Source: a bacterium (GTDB lineage: Bacteria > Desulfobacterota > Binatia > DP-6). From it: 64,000 nt of DNA. Below are positions 40,730-49,954 of this stretch, in pieces; position 1 is the first letter of the stretch; each line of letters starts with the position of its first letter. The DNA lies in contig JAHCID010000006.1 in assembly GCA_026129405.1 (NCBI GenBank), positions 1-64,000 of the forward strand, written 5' to 3'. The notes under the pieces were generated by a model, which was given only the letters and a program-made list of their open reading frames with translations, was not told the origin of the DNA and made no database searches. Made by a program: the position numbers and the translations under genes.

Positions 40730-41524
40730 TCACGCGCGCAGGCGCTGCGCGAAGAAGGCGAGGATATCGTCGCGCGCCTGCACCGTCGGCTGGCCGGCCT
40801 CGTCGACGAGGTGCAACGTCACGACGCTGTGCGGGTTCTTCATGTGCTTGTTGGGTCCGGCGGCGCTGTCCGGCAGGACCCGCCCCTGGAAGCGATCGCC
40901 GAGCGCCGCCTCGTAGGCCGCGAAGCGCTCGGCGCGGCAGAAGGCGTCGCCGGCGAAGCGGTACGCGAGGACCGTCAGGTCCTCGCGCTCCATGCGCGCC
41001 TTCACCGCCGCCAGCTCGCCGGGCGCGATGTGCATGCCGCCCTTCTGGAAGATCGGCAGCGACGGCTGCGACAGGACGGGTGCGCGCACCGCGGGCTCGA
41101 GCATCATCGACAGCGCGAAGTTGCCGGTGAAGCACATGCCGATCGCGCCGACGCCGCGGCCACCGCAGAGCGGATGCGCGTGTGCCGCGAGCGCCCGCAG
41201 CCAGTCGATCACGGGGCTCGAGCGGTTCGCGGCGAGAGCCGCGAATTCGCGGCTGATGCAGGCACGCAGGATCGTCGACGCCCCATAGAGCGGCGAGATC
41301 GCCCGCCCCGGCTCGCCGAAGAGGCTGGGCATCCACACCGTGAAGCCGGCGTCGCGCACCCAGCGCGCGAAGCGCGCCACGTAGGGCGAGATGCCGGGCA
41401 TCTCGGCCATGACGATCACCGCCGGCCCGCTGCCCGCGACGAAGACCGGCCTCTCCACCCCGAGCAGGGACAGCGGGCGCCGTTCGAAGTCGTCGAGCGC
41501 GTCGTTGCGTTCGAGATCCGCCAT
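40730..41524 (-). CDS. dienelactone hydrolase-family protein
   Basis: A 264-residue alpha/beta hydrolase. PVFVAGSGPAVIVMAEMPGISPYVARFARWVRDAGFTVWMPSLFGEPG is the dienelactone-hydrolase N-terminal block with its conserved Glu. GVGAIGMCFTGNFALSM gives the nucleophile elbow with Cys in GMCFTG. AYRFAGDAFCRAERFAAYEAAL gives the Asp region. It lies upstream of the ilvB leader on the same strand and may end its transcription at that terminator. Substrate unknown (lactone or carboxylic ester). Confidence 0.85.
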   Translation of the reverse strand: MADLERNDALDDFERRPLSLLGVERPVFVAGSGPAVIVMAEMPGISPYVARFARWVRDAGFTVWMPSLFGEPGRAISPLYGASTILRACISREFAALAANRSSPVIDWLRALAAHAHPLCGGRGVGAIGMCFTGNFALSMMLEPAVRAPVLSQPSLPIFQKGGMHIAPGELAAVKARMEREDLTVLAYRFAGDAFCRAERFAAYEAALGDRFQGRVLPDSAAGPNKHMKNPHSVVTLHLVDEAGQPTVQARDDILAFFAQRLRA

Positions 41525-41605
41525 GCGGCCGCCTTAGCACCGGCGACGTCCCCGCGTCACATCGAACGATATTGCGGGTCGGCGCGTTTGGCGCACAATC
41601 CCCGC

Positions 41606-42697
41606 ATGCCCGCTTCGGTCGCGCAGCACGGCAGCGAGGAGCTGCCGTCCGTGCGCGTCGACTCCTACAACCTCGAGATCAAGGACGACGACGGCGGCTT
41701 TCTCGGCGACCGCGCCAGCCGCGCCGCCTTCGGCGCGAGCCTCGAGAAGTGGCGCGAGCCGCTGCGCCAGCTCGGCGACGACCCGTTCGGCGACCGCGAG
41801 ACCGACGGCCTCGGCAAGAGGGACCTCGAGGCCATCCTCGTCGGCGACGACGCGGCGGCCGCGGCCGTCGTGCACGGCGCGATCGAGGACTTCGCGCACG
41901 AGTTCGCCGGCGTCACCCGCCGCTTCCAGAAGCTGAAGGCGTGGCGGGACACCGAGCGCATCGTCGTCGGCGGCGGCTTCCGCTGGGGCCGCATCGGTGA
42001 GCTCGCCATCGCGCGGGCCGGCAGCCTGCTGGCGGCCGAGGGCATCGAGGTCGAGGTGCGGCCCATCCGCAACCATCCCGACGAGGCGGGGCTCATCGGT
42101 GCGGTGCACCTGGCGCCGTCGTGGATCTTCGAGGCCCACGACGCCATCCTCGCCGTCGACATCGGCGGCACGAACATCCGCGCCGGCATCGTCGAGACCA
42201 ACCTCAGGAAGGCCGCCGACGCGTCGAAGGCCTGCGTCTGGAAGTCGGAGCTGTGGCGCCACGGCGACGAGGACGTGAAGCGCGACGAGGCCGTCGCCCG
42301 CCTCGTCGCGATGCTCGAGGGCCTGATCCGCCGCACGACGCGCAAGGAGCTCGCCCTCGCCCCGTTCATCGGCATCGGCTGTCCGGGAAAGATCGAGGAG
42401 GACGGCTCGATCGACCGCGGCGCGCAGAACCTGCCCGGCAACTGGGAGAGCGCGCGCTTCAACCTGCCCACCTGTCTCTACGAGGCGATCCCGAAGATCG
42501 GCGACCACGAGACCGTCGTCGTGCTGCACAACGACGCCGTGGTGCAGGGCCTCAGCGAGGTGCCGTTCATGACCGACGTGCAGCACTGGGGCGTGCTGAC
42601 GATCGGCACCGGCCTCGGCAACGCCCGCTTCACGAACCGCAGCGACCCCAAGGCGGGCAAGGCCGGGAACGGCAAGCCCGCCGGCGCGCGGCGCTGA
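41606..42697 (+). CDS. ROK-like sugar kinase/regulator with permuted motif order
   Basis: A 363-residue protein in which ASKHA motifs occur in unusual order. The first 180 residues contain ERIVVGGGFRWGRIGELAIARAG and HPDEAGLIGAVHLAP, which in ROK proteins normally form the C-terminal end. Then comes the normally N-terminal phosphate-1 motif AILAVDIGGTNIRAGIVE (about residue 185), followed by FIGIGCPGKIEEDGSIDRGAQNLPGNW, LHNDAVVQGLSE and the phosphate-2 motif LTIGTGLGNARF close to the end. The ROK zinc motif CxCGxxGCxE is absent. It may be a glucokinase-like enzyme with a circularly permuted fold. A start at GTG or later ATG does not remove the unusual order. Confidence 0.75.
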   Translation: MPASVAQHGSEELPSVRVDSYNLEIKDDDGGFLGDRASRAAFGASLEKWREPLRQLGDDPFGDRETDGLGKRDLEAILVGDDAAAAAVVHGAIEDFAHEFAGVTRRFQKLKAWRDTERIVVGGGFRWGRIGELAIARAGSLLAAEGIEVEVRPIRNHPDEAGLIGAVHLAPSWIFEAHDAILAVDIGGTNIRAGIVETNLRKAADASKACVWKSELWRHGDEDVKRDEAVARLVAMLEGLIRRTTRKELALAPFIGIGCPGKIEEDGSIDRGAQNLPGNWESARFNLPTCLYEAIPKIGDHETVVVLHNDAVVQGLSEVPFMTDVQHWGVLTIGTGLGNARFTNRSDPKAGKAGNGKPAGARR

Positions 42698-42703
42698 CGC
42701 CGC

Positions 42704-42925
42704 CTACCGCGCGACGATCAGCTGCTGCCCACAGTCGACGCAGTACACCGACTGCCGGCGGCGGGCGGCGGCGTGCCGCTCCGCGGTGCAGTCGGGCGCG
42801 GCGACCTGTGGGTTCACCACCACCCCGCACTGGGGGCAGTGCCCCACGGGTGCGCCGGCCCGGCGGTGGTTCATGTTGTCGCAGGCGATCGGCCGCCGGG
42901 GGCGTCCGGGCGGACGGTCGATCAC
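42704..42925 (-). CDS. small zinc-ribbon protein
   Basis: 73 residues from a GTG start overlapping the preceding stop (GTGA). It has four paired cysteines (HCPQCGVVV ... VYCVDCGQQL), a zinc-ribbon layout, and a basic N-terminus (RPPGRPRRPIACDNMNHRRAG). Second gene of a two-gene unit whose partner is also a zinc-ribbon protein. Possible nucleic-acid or protein-binding role; function unknown. Confidence 0.65.
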   Translation of the reverse strand: MIDRPPGRPRRPIACDNMNHRRAGAPVGHCPQCGVVVNPQVAAPDCTAERHAAARRRQSVYCVDCGQQLIVAR

Positions 42926-43113
42926 GACGGCTTGCCGCGCTCCGGGGCGCGCGTCACCCCGGACGTGTCGACCATGAGGAAGGTCGCGCGCGTGACCGCG
43001 ACCACGGCGTGGCAGCGCGGGCAGGTCGGGCTCATCGAGCTTCCTGCGACGCCGTGCAGATACGACAGGGCGGCCCCGCAGTGGGGACAGGGTCCGAACC
43101 AGGCAGTGGACAT
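42922..43113 (-). CDS. small zinc-ribbon protein (partner)
   Basis: 63 residues beginning MSTAWFGPCPHCGAALSYLHG and continuing MSPTCPRCHAVVAVTRATFLM. Two Cys pairs make a zinc ribbon, and no other domain is visible. Its stop overlaps the GTG of the next gene by one base (GTGA), showing tight translational coupling. Unassigned. Confidence 0.68.
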   Translation of the reverse strand: MSTAWFGPCPHCGAALSYLHGVAGSSMSPTCPRCHAVVAVTRATFLMVDTSGVTRAPERGKPS

Positions 43114-43376
43114 GGCGCACTCCTCATGACGTCGCTGCCGGGCGCCGTCGGCAGACGCCGGCCCGGCATCGCGGCCTGGTCCTGGCGGCCACCGCGCGGA
43201 GGCCAACATCCGCGCGCTGGAGGGCTCGCTCGTGACGCCCGGGACCGCGATGAGCCTCCGGGTCGCAGAGCCAACCTGCGATGCACGCTACGCGCCGCGA
43301 CCGGGGCTGGTCAAACGGCGACCGTCGTGGGGATTTCACTGGCGCGGCGAGCGCCCATGCGGGACAAGGCTCCGCG

Positions 43377-44018
43377 ATGCTCCCGCCGCCCCGCACCCGC
43401 CCGCGCCTGCGCGGCGTTCTCCACCAGTATGCCTTCTTCGCCTCGCTGTTCGCGGGCACGCTGCTGGTCGCGATCGCGCCCAGCCCGCGCGCGCGTACGG
43501 CCGCGCTCGTGTACGGCGCCAGCCTGTCGGCGCTGCTCGGGGTGAGCACGCTCTTCCACCGCGTCACCTGGACGACGCCCGGCGCGCGCCGCTGGATGGG
43601 ACGGCTCGACCACACCATGATCGCCGTCCTCATCGCCGGCACGTTCACCCCGTTCGCGATGCTCGCCCTGCCCGACCACCTCGGGCCGACGCTGCTGCTC
43701 GTGGTGTGGATCGGCGCCGCGGTCGGCACGCTGCTGCACGTGCTCTGGGCCGACATTCCGAAGTGGCTGAGCGCCCTCTCCTACGTCGTGCTCGGCTGGG
43801 TCGGCGTCGTCGCGACGCCGACGCTGCTCGCCGCCGGGTGGACCATCCCGATCCTGCTTCTGATCGGCGGGCTGCTCTACTCCCTCGGCGCGGCGGTCTA
43901 CGCGCTCCGCCGCCCCGATCCCGTGCCGGCCGTCTTCGGCTACCACGAGGTCTTCCACGCTCTCGTGGTCGTGGCGGCCGGCGTACACTGGGCCGCGGTG
44001 GTGCTCGCCGTCGCCTGA
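43377..44018 (+). CDS. hemolysin III-family membrane protein (TrhA/YqfA-like)
   Basis: A 213-residue seven-helix membrane protein. VSTLFHRVTWTTPGARRWMGRLDHTMIAVLIAGTFTPFAML is the family signature region, with the conserved LDHT and TFTPF segments. His-rich EVFHALVVVAAGVHWAAVV near the C-terminus supplies further putative metal ligands. The family includes bacterial hemolysin III proteins and relates to PAQR receptors; members may act as membrane homeostasis factors rather than toxins. Confidence 0.9.
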   Translation: MLPPPRTRPRLRGVLHQYAFFASLFAGTLLVAIAPSPRARTAALVYGASLSALLGVSTLFHRVTWTTPGARRWMGRLDHTMIAVLIAGTFTPFAMLALPDHLGPTLLLVVWIGAAVGTLLHVLWADIPKWLSALSYVVLGWVGVVATPTLLAAGWTIPILLLIGGLLYSLGAAVYALRRPDPVPAVFGYHEVFHALVVVAAGVHWAAVVLAVA

Positions 44019-44030
44019 GCGCGCCGTCGC

Positions 44031-44504
44031 TCAGCCGCGGCGGCGCCCGGCGGCCAGCGCGCGGTCGATCTCGCGCTTCTCGGAGCGCTCGCGGATCGCC
44101 TCGCGCTTGTCGTGCATCTTCTTGCCGCGGCCGAGGCCCATCTCGACCTTGGCGCGGCCCTTCACCCAATAGAGCCGCAGCGGGATCAGCGTCAGGCCCT
44201 TCTCCTGCAGCTGGGCGCGCAGCTTGTCGAGCTCGCGCCGGTGGAGCAGCAGCTTGCGCTCGCGCTCGGGCGCGTGCCCGAACTGGCTCGACGGGCCGTA
44301 GGGCGAGATGTGCGCGGCGAACAGGAACAGCTCGTCGCCGACGAAGCGCGCGTAGGCGTCCTTCAGCTGGACCCGGCCCTCCCGCAGCGACTTCACCTCG
44401 CTGCCGCGGAGGGCCAGGCCCGCCTCGACCTTCTCGTCGATGTGGTACTCGTGGAAGGCCCGCCGATTGACGGTGATGTCGCGATCGTGGGCCTTGTCCG
44501 CCAT
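44031..44504 (-). CDS. smpB: SsrA-binding protein SmpB
   Basis: A 157-residue RNA-binding protein needed for trans-translation with tmRNA. RDITVNRRAFHEYHIDEKVEAGLALRGSEVKSLREGRVQLKDAYARF is the conserved OB-fold start. RERKLLLHRRELDKL and LTLIPLRLYWVKGRAKVEMGLGRGKKMHDKREAIRER follow as in other SmpBs. The ATG abuts the panD stop with no gap. Its RNA partner ssrA lies at 36.4-36.7 kb. Confidence 0.97.
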   Translation of the reverse strand: MADKAHDRDITVNRRAFHEYHIDEKVEAGLALRGSEVKSLREGRVQLKDAYARFVGDELFLFAAHISPYGPSSQFGHAPERERKLLLHRRELDKLRAQLQEKGLTLIPLRLYWVKGRAKVEMGLGRGKKMHDKREAIRERSEKREIDRALAAGRRRG

Positions 44505-44903
44505 CTACGCCGCCACCACCTGCGGGCCGGGAATCTCGGCCCGCTTCGCGCGCATGCGGTTCTGCTCGTCGACGAAGACGACCTTCGGCTCGTGCCTGCG
44601 GGCCGCGTCCTCGTCGAGCCAGGTGAACGCGGCGATGATGACGAGGTCGCCCTTGTTCACCATGTGCGCGGCGGCGCCGTTGACGCAGATGACGCCGGAG
44701 TCGCGCTCGCCCTCGACCACGTAGGTCTCGAAGCGGTTGCCGTTGGTGACGTTCCACACGCAGACCGCCTCGTTCGGGAGCAGGTCCGTCAGGTCCATGA
44801 GCGTGCGGTCGATGGTGATGGAGCCCTCGTAGTGCAGCTCCGCCTGGGTCACGGTGGCGCGGTGGATCTTGGCGCGCATCATCTTGCGAGTGGCCTTGGT
44901 CAT
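44505..44903 (-). CDS. panD: aspartate 1-decarboxylase
   Basis: A 132-residue pyruvoyl enzyme that makes beta-alanine from aspartate for pantothenate synthesis. Self-cleavage is expected between Gly27 and Ser28 in [49 protein letters not shown] and [11 protein letters not shown] match the family. Its ATG overlaps the panC stop (ATGA). Confidence 0.97.
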   Translation of the reverse strand: MTKATRKMMRAKIHRATVTQAELHYEGSITIDRTLMDLTDLLPNEAVCVWNVTNGNRFETYVVEGERDSGVICVNGAAAHMVNKGDLVIIAAFTWLDEDAARRHEPKVVFVDEQNRMRAKRAEIPGPQVVAA

Positions 44904-45754
44904 GGGTTGGTCCCCCCGAGGATTCGATTGTCGATCAGCCGCACGCCGCCCACCCACACTGCCAGGGCGAGCAACGCCGGGCCCCGCACCTCCGCCACAC
45001 CGTCGAGCGTCTCCGGATCGCGCAGCTCGGCGTACTCGAGCCGCGCCTGCGGCTCGGCCGCGATCACCCGCGCCGCCCGGTCGACGACCGCCGCCGCCCG
45101 GGTCTCGCCCACGCGCACGGCTTCCACCGCGGCGCCCAGCGCCCGCGGCACACAGCGCGCCGCGATCCGGGCCTCGGGCGCGAGCCGCTGGTTGCGGCTG
45201 GAGAGGGCGAGGCCGTCGGCTTCCCGAACGGTCGGCACGCCCACGACGTCGATGCCGAAGTCGAGGTCGGCCGTCATGCGACGGACGACCGCGAGCTGCT
45301 GGAAGTCCTTCTCGCCGAACACCGCCACGTGCGGGCGGACGGCGTGGAACAGCTTCGTGACCACGGTGGTCACGCCGCGGAAATGCCCCGGCCGCTGGGC
45401 CCCGCAGAGCGGCTCGGTGAGATGCGACACGTCGACCGCGGTGTGGAACCCCTCGGGGTACATGGCGCCCGCGGACGGTGCGTAGATCGCGTCGACGCCG
45501 GCCTCGCGGCAGCGGGCCGCATCGGCGTCGAGGGTACGCGGATACTTCTCGAAGTCGTCGCGTCGATCGAACTGGATCGGGTTCACGAAGATCGAGACGA
45601 CCACCTCGTCGGCGCGTGCCCGACCCTGGCGCATGAGCTCCAGGTGTCCGTCGTGGAGCGCGCCCATGGTCGGGACCAGCGCGATCCGCCGGCCCGCCGC
45701 GCGCGCGGCGTCGGCCCAGGCCTGCATGGCCCGGGGCTCGTCGATGATGCGCAT
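44900..45754 (-). CDS. panC: pantothenate synthetase (pantoate-beta-alanine ligase)
   Basis: A 284-residue ATP-dependent ligase. The HIGH-like ATP-binding motif occurs in [72 protein letters not shown] and the KMSKS-like segment [15 protein letters not shown] follow. Joins pantoate (PanB route) and beta-alanine (PanD) in the cytoplasm. The stop overlaps panD. Confidence 0.97.
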   Translation of the reverse strand: MRIIDEPRAMQAWADAARAAGRRIALVPTMGALHDGHLELMRQGRARADEVVVSIFVNPIQFDRRDDFEKYPRTLDADAARCREAGVDAIYAPSAGAMYPEGFHTAVDVSHLTEPLCGAQRPGHFRGVTTVVTKLFHAVRPHVAVFGEKDFQQLAVVRRMTADLDFGIDVVGVPTVREADGLALSSRNQRLAPEARIAARCVPRALGAAVEAVRVGETRAAAVVDRAARVIAAEPQARLEYAELRDPETLDGVAEVRGPALLALAVWVGGVRLIDNRILGGTNP

Positions 45755-45759
45755 GGCGC

Positions 45760-46608
45760 TCAGCTACCCGTCGCCGCCGTGACGGGCTTCAGGGCGTGGA
45801 AGGCGTGCGCGTCGGTGGGGAAGACGCCGCCCTTCACCTCGCCGACGTAGGCCCGCGCCGCCTCGACGATGGTCGTGCCCAGATCGGCGTACGCCTTGGC
45901 GAACTTCGGCGCCCGCTCGGTGAGGCCGAGCAGGTCGTGGAGGACGAGCACCTGGCCGTCGCAGAAGACGCCGGCGCCGATGCCGATGGTGGGGATCGCC
46001 AGCTCGGCGGTGATCTCCGCGGCGAGGTCGAGCGGGATGCCTTCGAGCACCACCGCGCAGGCGCCCGCCTCCTCCACCGCGCGCGCGTCGTCGAGGACGC
46101 GCTCGCGGCTGTCGGCGCCGGAGCCGTGCCGCCGGCCCTGCACCTTGTGCCCGCCCATGCGGTGGACCGACTGGGGCGTGAGCCCGACGTGGCCGATCAC
46201 CGGTATGTCGCAGCTGCCGATCGCCTCGATGGCGTGCGCCATGCGAACGCCGCCCTCGAGCTTGACGGCCTGCGCACCACCGTCCTTCACCAGCCGCACC
46301 GCGCTCTCGACCGCCTGCGCGGCGCTGGCGTGATAGGCGCCGAACGGCAGGTCGCCGACGACGAGCGCCCGGCGCGCCCCGCGGGCGACCATGCGCGTGT
46401 GATAGACCATCTCGTCGAGTGTGACCGGCAGCGTCGTGTCGTGGCCCTGCACGACGTTGCCGAGCGAGTCGCCGACGAGGAGCATCTCGACGCCTGCAGC
46501 GTCGAGCAGCCGGGCGAAGGTCCAGTCGTAGGCGGTCACCATCGTGATCCGCTCTCCCGCTGCCTTCATGCGGCCCAGTTCGGGAACCGTGATCCGCTTC
46601 GCGTCCAT
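45760..46608 (-). CDS. panB: 3-methyl-2-oxobutanoate hydroxymethyltransferase
   Basis: A 282-residue TIM-barrel enzyme of pantothenate synthesis using methylene-tetrahydrofolate. The N-terminus is [49 protein letters not shown] carries the metal-binding Asp; [20 protein letters not shown] and [23 protein letters not shown] follow. The start at 46608 has an AGGAGG ribosome site buried in a hairpin, see the regulatory entry. Five bases separate it from panC. Confidence 0.96.
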   Translation of the reverse strand: MDAKRITVPELGRMKAAGERITMVTAYDWTFARLLDAAGVEMLLVGDSLGNVVQGHDTTLPVTLDEMVYHTRMVARGARRALVVGDLPFGAYHASAAQAVESAVRLVKDGGAQAVKLEGGVRMAHAIEAIGSCDIPVIGHVGLTPQSVHRMGGHKVQGRRHGSGADSRERVLDDARAVEEAGACAVVLEGIPLDLAAEITAELAIPTIGIGAGVFCDGQVLVLHDLLGLTERAPKFAKAYADLGTTIVEAARAYVGEVKGGVFPTDAHAFHALKPVTAATGS

Positions 46609-46614
46609 GAAAAG

Positions 46615-46643
46615 AGCCTCCTGGACCGGGTGTCCGGGAGGCT
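46615..46643 (-). promoter_or_regulatory. RBS-covering hairpin before panB
   Basis: On the minus strand AGCCTCC-c-GGAC (46643-46632) and GTCC-a-GGAGGCT (46626-46615) form an 11-pair hairpin with one mismatch and a 5-base loop. The 3' arm contains the AGGAGG ribosome site, and CTTTTC then the ATG of panB follows. It can be read as an intrinsic terminator or attenuator (hairpin plus T4) or as an RBS-sequestering switch. No known riboswitch was recognised in the 190 bases upstream. Confidence 0.6.
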
Positions 46644-46836
46644 GTCGAAGCGGATCGCAAAAGGCTCGCGGAGAGCTCCCCCATCGGGACTCCACCTGCC
46701 GATCCCCGTCCGTCATGGATCGCGGTCCGCCGGTGCCGTCAGTGGGTGTGGCGTGCTCGCCGTGCGCGCGCTTGCGTCGTCTTCGCAGCTGCCCGTCTCG
46801 GTCCGTTCAATCCCCGCCCGGAATGGGTCGGGGTCG

Positions 46837-47493
46837 TCACAAGGATCCAAGCGGAATGTAGTGCTGTACCCCCTGCTTCATACCCCGCACCTCCCGGACC
46901 AGATCGGCCAGATCGCCGACGTGCTCGACGAAGTCGATCTCCGAGCAATTGACCACGAGGAGCGGGGTTTCGGTGTAGGAGTGGAAGAAGGTGCGGAAGG
47001 CCTCCGTCAGCCGTTCGAGATACTGTGGGCTGATGCTGCGTTCGAACTCGCGATCGCGCTTGCGGATACGCCGCAGGAGAACGTCGGGGCGGGCCTCCAG
47101 GTAGATGACCAGATCCGGGCGCGGGATGCGGCGGTCGAGGAGCTGGAAGATCTCGCGGTAGAGGTGCAGCTCCTCCACGGAGAGCGTGATGCCGGCAAAG
47201 ATGCCGTCCTTCGCGAAGAGGTAGTCGGCGACGGCGCCGGTGCGGGCGAGGTCGTCGGCGTCCAGCTCCACCTGCTGGCGGTAGCGGCCGAGCGTGAAGG
47301 AAAGCTGAGCCTGGAGGGCATGGCGTTCGGGGTCGTCGTAGAACCGCTTCAGGAACGGGTTGTCTTCGACCCGTTCGAGGACGGTGCGGGATCCGAACTC
47401 CGTCGCGAGTCGCCGTGCGAGGGCCGTCTTTCCGACGCCGATCGGACCCTCAACCGCGATGTAGCGCGCCGCCGCTCGGTCCACCATCCCCAC
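46837..47493 (-). CDS. deoxynucleoside kinase
   Basis: A 218-residue cytoplasmic kinase of the deoxyadenosine/deoxyguanosine kinase family. The P-loop is IAVEGPIGVGKTALARRLA. RIPRPDLVIYLEARPDVLLRRIRKRDREFERSISPQYLERLTEAF is the family signature, with the catalytic lid. Phosphorylates deoxynucleosides for salvage. It precedes panB by 228 bases on the same strand; dNK-pan clusters are familiar from deltaproteobacteria, usually with folK, which is not seen here. The start is 47493 or 47487. Confidence 0.93.
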   Translation of the reverse strand: MGMVDRAAARYIAVEGPIGVGKTALARRLATEFGSRTVLERVEDNPFLKRFYDDPERHALQAQLSFTLGRYRQQVELDADDLARTGAVADYLFAKDGIFAGITLSVEELHLYREIFQLLDRRIPRPDLVIYLEARPDVLLRRIRKRDREFERSISPQYLERLTEAFRTFFHSYTETPLLVVNCSEIDFVEHVGDLADLVREVRGMKQGVQHYIPLGSL

Positions 47494-47566
47494 CCGGGTT
47501 ACGCCGCGCGCCGTACCACGTCGTGAAAGGTTCTGTCCAGTAGTAGAACCGCGTTCCTTCGACTAT

Positions 47567-48658
47567 ATGCGCCCGGCCATGCCGACCGCCGTGCTCCGCC
47601 GGACCGTTGCCCAGTGCTTCCTGGTCGGTATCCCGGGGCCGGCGATCGACGCCGAGGCGCGGGATTTCCTGGCCGAGTTCCCGGTCGCCGGGTTCGTGCT
47701 CTTCAAACGCAACGTCCGCAGCGCGGCGCAGCTGCGCCGCCTGGTGGCTGCGCTGAAGGCAACCGGCGCCGGCCCCGAGCCGCTCATCGGCATCGACCAC
47801 GAGGGCGGTCGGGTGCATCGGCTCGGCCGGCCCTTCACCCACTTCCCGCCCATGGCCGCGGTGGCCGCAGCCGACGACCCGGTGCTCGCGCTGGCCGTCG
47901 GTCGGGCCATGGGCCGCGAGCTCGCGGCCGTCGGCTTCGACCTGAACTTCGCGCCCGTCCTCGACGTCGACTCGAACCCGCGCAACCGCGTCATCGGCGA
48001 CCGCGCCTTCGGCACCACGCCGGCCCAGGTGATCCGCCTCGCGCTGCCCTTCGCGCGCGGGCTCCAGGCAGGCGGCATCATCCCCTGCGGCAAGCACTTC
48101 CCCGGCCACGGCGCGACCGTCGGCGACTCGCACCGCGTGCGGCCGCGCTACCGCGCCGCCGCCGCCGTGCTGCGCCGCCGCGACCTGCCGCCCTTCGTGC
48201 GCGCCGTCCGCGCCGGCTTCCCCGCGCTGATGACGTCGCACGTCGTCTACCCGGGGCTCGACCCGCGCCGCCCCGCCACCATGTCGCCGCGCATCGCCAC
48301 GACGCTGCTCCGCCGCACGCTCGGGTTCCGCGGCGTGCTGTTCAGCGACGACCTCGACATGCGCGCCGTGTCGGCGCGCTGGACGCCGGCGCGCGTCGCA
48401 GTCGGCGCCCTCGCGGCCGGGTGCGACGCCCTCCTCGCCTGCGGCTCCCTGCCCGCGGCGCGCGAGGCGATGCTGGGCATCGAGCAGGCCGTCCTGCGCG
48501 GGAAGCTACCGGCGGCGCGCGTCGTCGAGGCAGCGACGCGTCTCCACGGGCTCCGCACGCTGCGCCCGCGCCGGCGGCCGGCCATGACCAACGGCTGGCC
48601 GGCCCATCTCCGCCTGGCGGCCCGCCTCGCCCGCGCCCTCGACGACGCGGGCGCCTGA
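47567..48658 (+). CDS. nagZ: beta-N-acetylhexosaminidase NagZ-like (GH3)
   Basis: A 363-residue GH3 enzyme of cell-wall recycling. [44 protein letters not shown], and [15 protein letters not shown] (the catalytic His-Asp pair typical of NagZ) are present. The nucleophile Asp lies in [12 protein letters not shown]. It would release GlcNAc from anhydro-muropeptides. The last 150 bases overlap the convergent mtnA reading frame. A second ATG at 47579 is possible. Confidence 0.92.
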   Translation: MRPAMPTAVLRRTVAQCFLVGIPGPAIDAEARDFLAEFPVAGFVLFKRNVRSAAQLRRLVAALKATGAGPEPLIGIDHEGGRVHRLGRPFTHFPPMAAVAAADDPVLALAVGRAMGRELAAVGFDLNFAPVLDVDSNPRNRVIGDRAFGTTPAQVIRLALPFARGLQAGGIIPCGKHFPGHGATVGDSHRVRPRYRAAAAVLRRRDLPPFVRAVRAGFPALMTSHVVYPGLDPRRPATMSPRIATTLLRRTLGFRGVLFSDDLDMRAVSARWTPARVAVGALAAGCDALLACGSLPAAREAMLGIEQAVLRGKLPAARVVEAATRLHGLRTLRPRRRPAMTNGWPAHLRLAARLARALDDAGA

Positions 48659-49798
48659 TCGTCTAACGCCGCCGCTGGCGGCAGGCGCCTCGGCGCGCCG
48701 GGCCGGTGCCCGCACCGCACGCGACGCGGCGGCGGGCCGCGCCGGCGACGACGCGGCGGCGGGCGTCGCGTCGGCCACCATGCGCGACAGCGCCCGCAGG
48801 TACGGCGAACGCGCCACGCCGCGCTCGGTGATGATCCCCGTGACCAGCTCGTTCGGCGTCACGTCGAAGGCCGGGTTCATGATCTTCACGCCGGTGGGCG
48901 CGATCTGGCGGTCGAAGACGTGCGACACCTCGCGCGTCGGCCGCTCCTCGATCGGGATCATGTCGCCGCGCGGGCAGGCGAGGTCGACGGTGGACGTGGG
49001 CGCCGCGACGTAGAACGGGATGCCGTGCCGATGCGCCAGCACGGCGTGCCCGTAGGTGCCGATCTTGTTCGCGACGTCGCCGTTCGCCGCCACGCGGTCG
49101 GCGCCGACGACGACGCAGTGGACGCGCCCGCGCTGCATCATGTGGGCGGCCATGTTGTCGGTGATCAGCGTCACCGGGATGCGGTCGCGCTTCAGCTCCC
49201 AGGCGGTGAGGCGCGCGCCCTGGAGGAAGGGTCGGGTCTCGCAGGCGATCACCTGGACGCGCTTGCCCGCCTCGCGCGCGCCGCGGATGACGCCGAGCGC
49301 GGTGCCGTAGCCCGCGGTCGCGAGCGCGCCGGCGTTGCAGTGCGTGAGGATCGTCCAGCCGTCCTCGATGAGGGCCGCGCCGAACTCGCCCATGCGGCGG
49401 TTGGCGGCGATGTCCTCGTCGTGCATCGCCAGCGCCTCGCGCTCGAGCAGCGTGCGCAGCGTGTCGAGCGGGCGGTGCTGGTTGCGCTGGAAGATGCGGC
49501 GCATGCGCTCGATCGCCCAGAACAGGTTCACGGCCGTGGGCCGCGTCGCCGCGAACGTACGGCAGAGACGCTCGAAGTCGCGGTGGAGATCGCCGGGACG
49601 CAGCGAGCGCGCGCCGAGGGCGATGCCCATCGCGGTGGCGACGCCGATCGCGGGTGCGCCGCGGATCACCATCTCCTTGATCGCCTTCGCGACCTCACGA
49701 TGATCGCGATAGACGCGATAGACTTCCCGGGTCGGCAGCAGTCGCTGATCGAGCATCACCACGCCGCCGTTCTTCCACTCGATGGTTCGTACCGCCAT
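48506..49798 (-). CDS. mtnA: S-methyl-5-thioribose-1-phosphate isomerase with odd C-terminus
   Basis: A methionine-salvage isomerase. The start is ATG 49798. [21 protein letters not shown], the catalytic Cys in [22 protein letters not shown] and Asp in [22 protein letters not shown] are present, and the normal end is near [16 protein letters not shown] (about residue 340). The frame then runs on about 90 residues of Ala/Arg-rich text to 48506, overlapping nagZ by 153 bases. A stop in a neighbouring frame at 48662-48664 hints that an indel may have removed the natural ending. The core function call is secure; the tail is doubtful. Confidence 0.9.
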   Translation of the reverse strand: MAVRTIEWKNGGVVMLDQRLLPTREVYRVYRDHREVAKAIKEMVIRGAPAIGVATAMGIALGARSLRPGDLHRDFERLCRTFAATRPTAVNLFWAIERMRRIFQRNQHRPLDTLRTLLEREALAMHDEDIAANRRMGEFGAALIEDGWTILTHCNAGALATAGYGTALGVIRGAREAGKRVQVIACETRPFLQGARLTAWELKRDRIPVTLITDNMAAHMMQRGRVHCVVVGADRVAANGDVANKIGTYGHAVLAHRHGIPFYVAAPTSTVDLACPRGDMIPIEERPTREVSHVFDRQIAPTGVKIMNPAFDVTPNELVTGIITERGVARSPYLRALSRMVADATPAAASSPARPAAASRAVRAPARRAEAPAASGGVRRSGARVVEGAGEAGRQAEMGRPAVGHGRPPARAQRAEPVETRRCLDDARRR

Positions 49799-49954
49799 TC
49801 GTTGCTCCGGGGATCGACCATACCGCAACGTCCCCCGACGTGACAGCGAAATCTCCCGCGCTGCGGCGAACGCCATGCCGGAGCCGAGACCCTTCGCCGG
49901 CGCATCGGCGTCGGTCCCTTGACGCTGCGTCGGGGCCCCCGCTACACGGCGCGG

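Noticed and set aside
48661-48690. GTCTAAC followed by a GC hairpin, resembling an attC R'' box
   Set aside because: No GTTRRRY partner was seen at the right distance, and the site lies at the nagZ/mtnA 3' ends; chance match.
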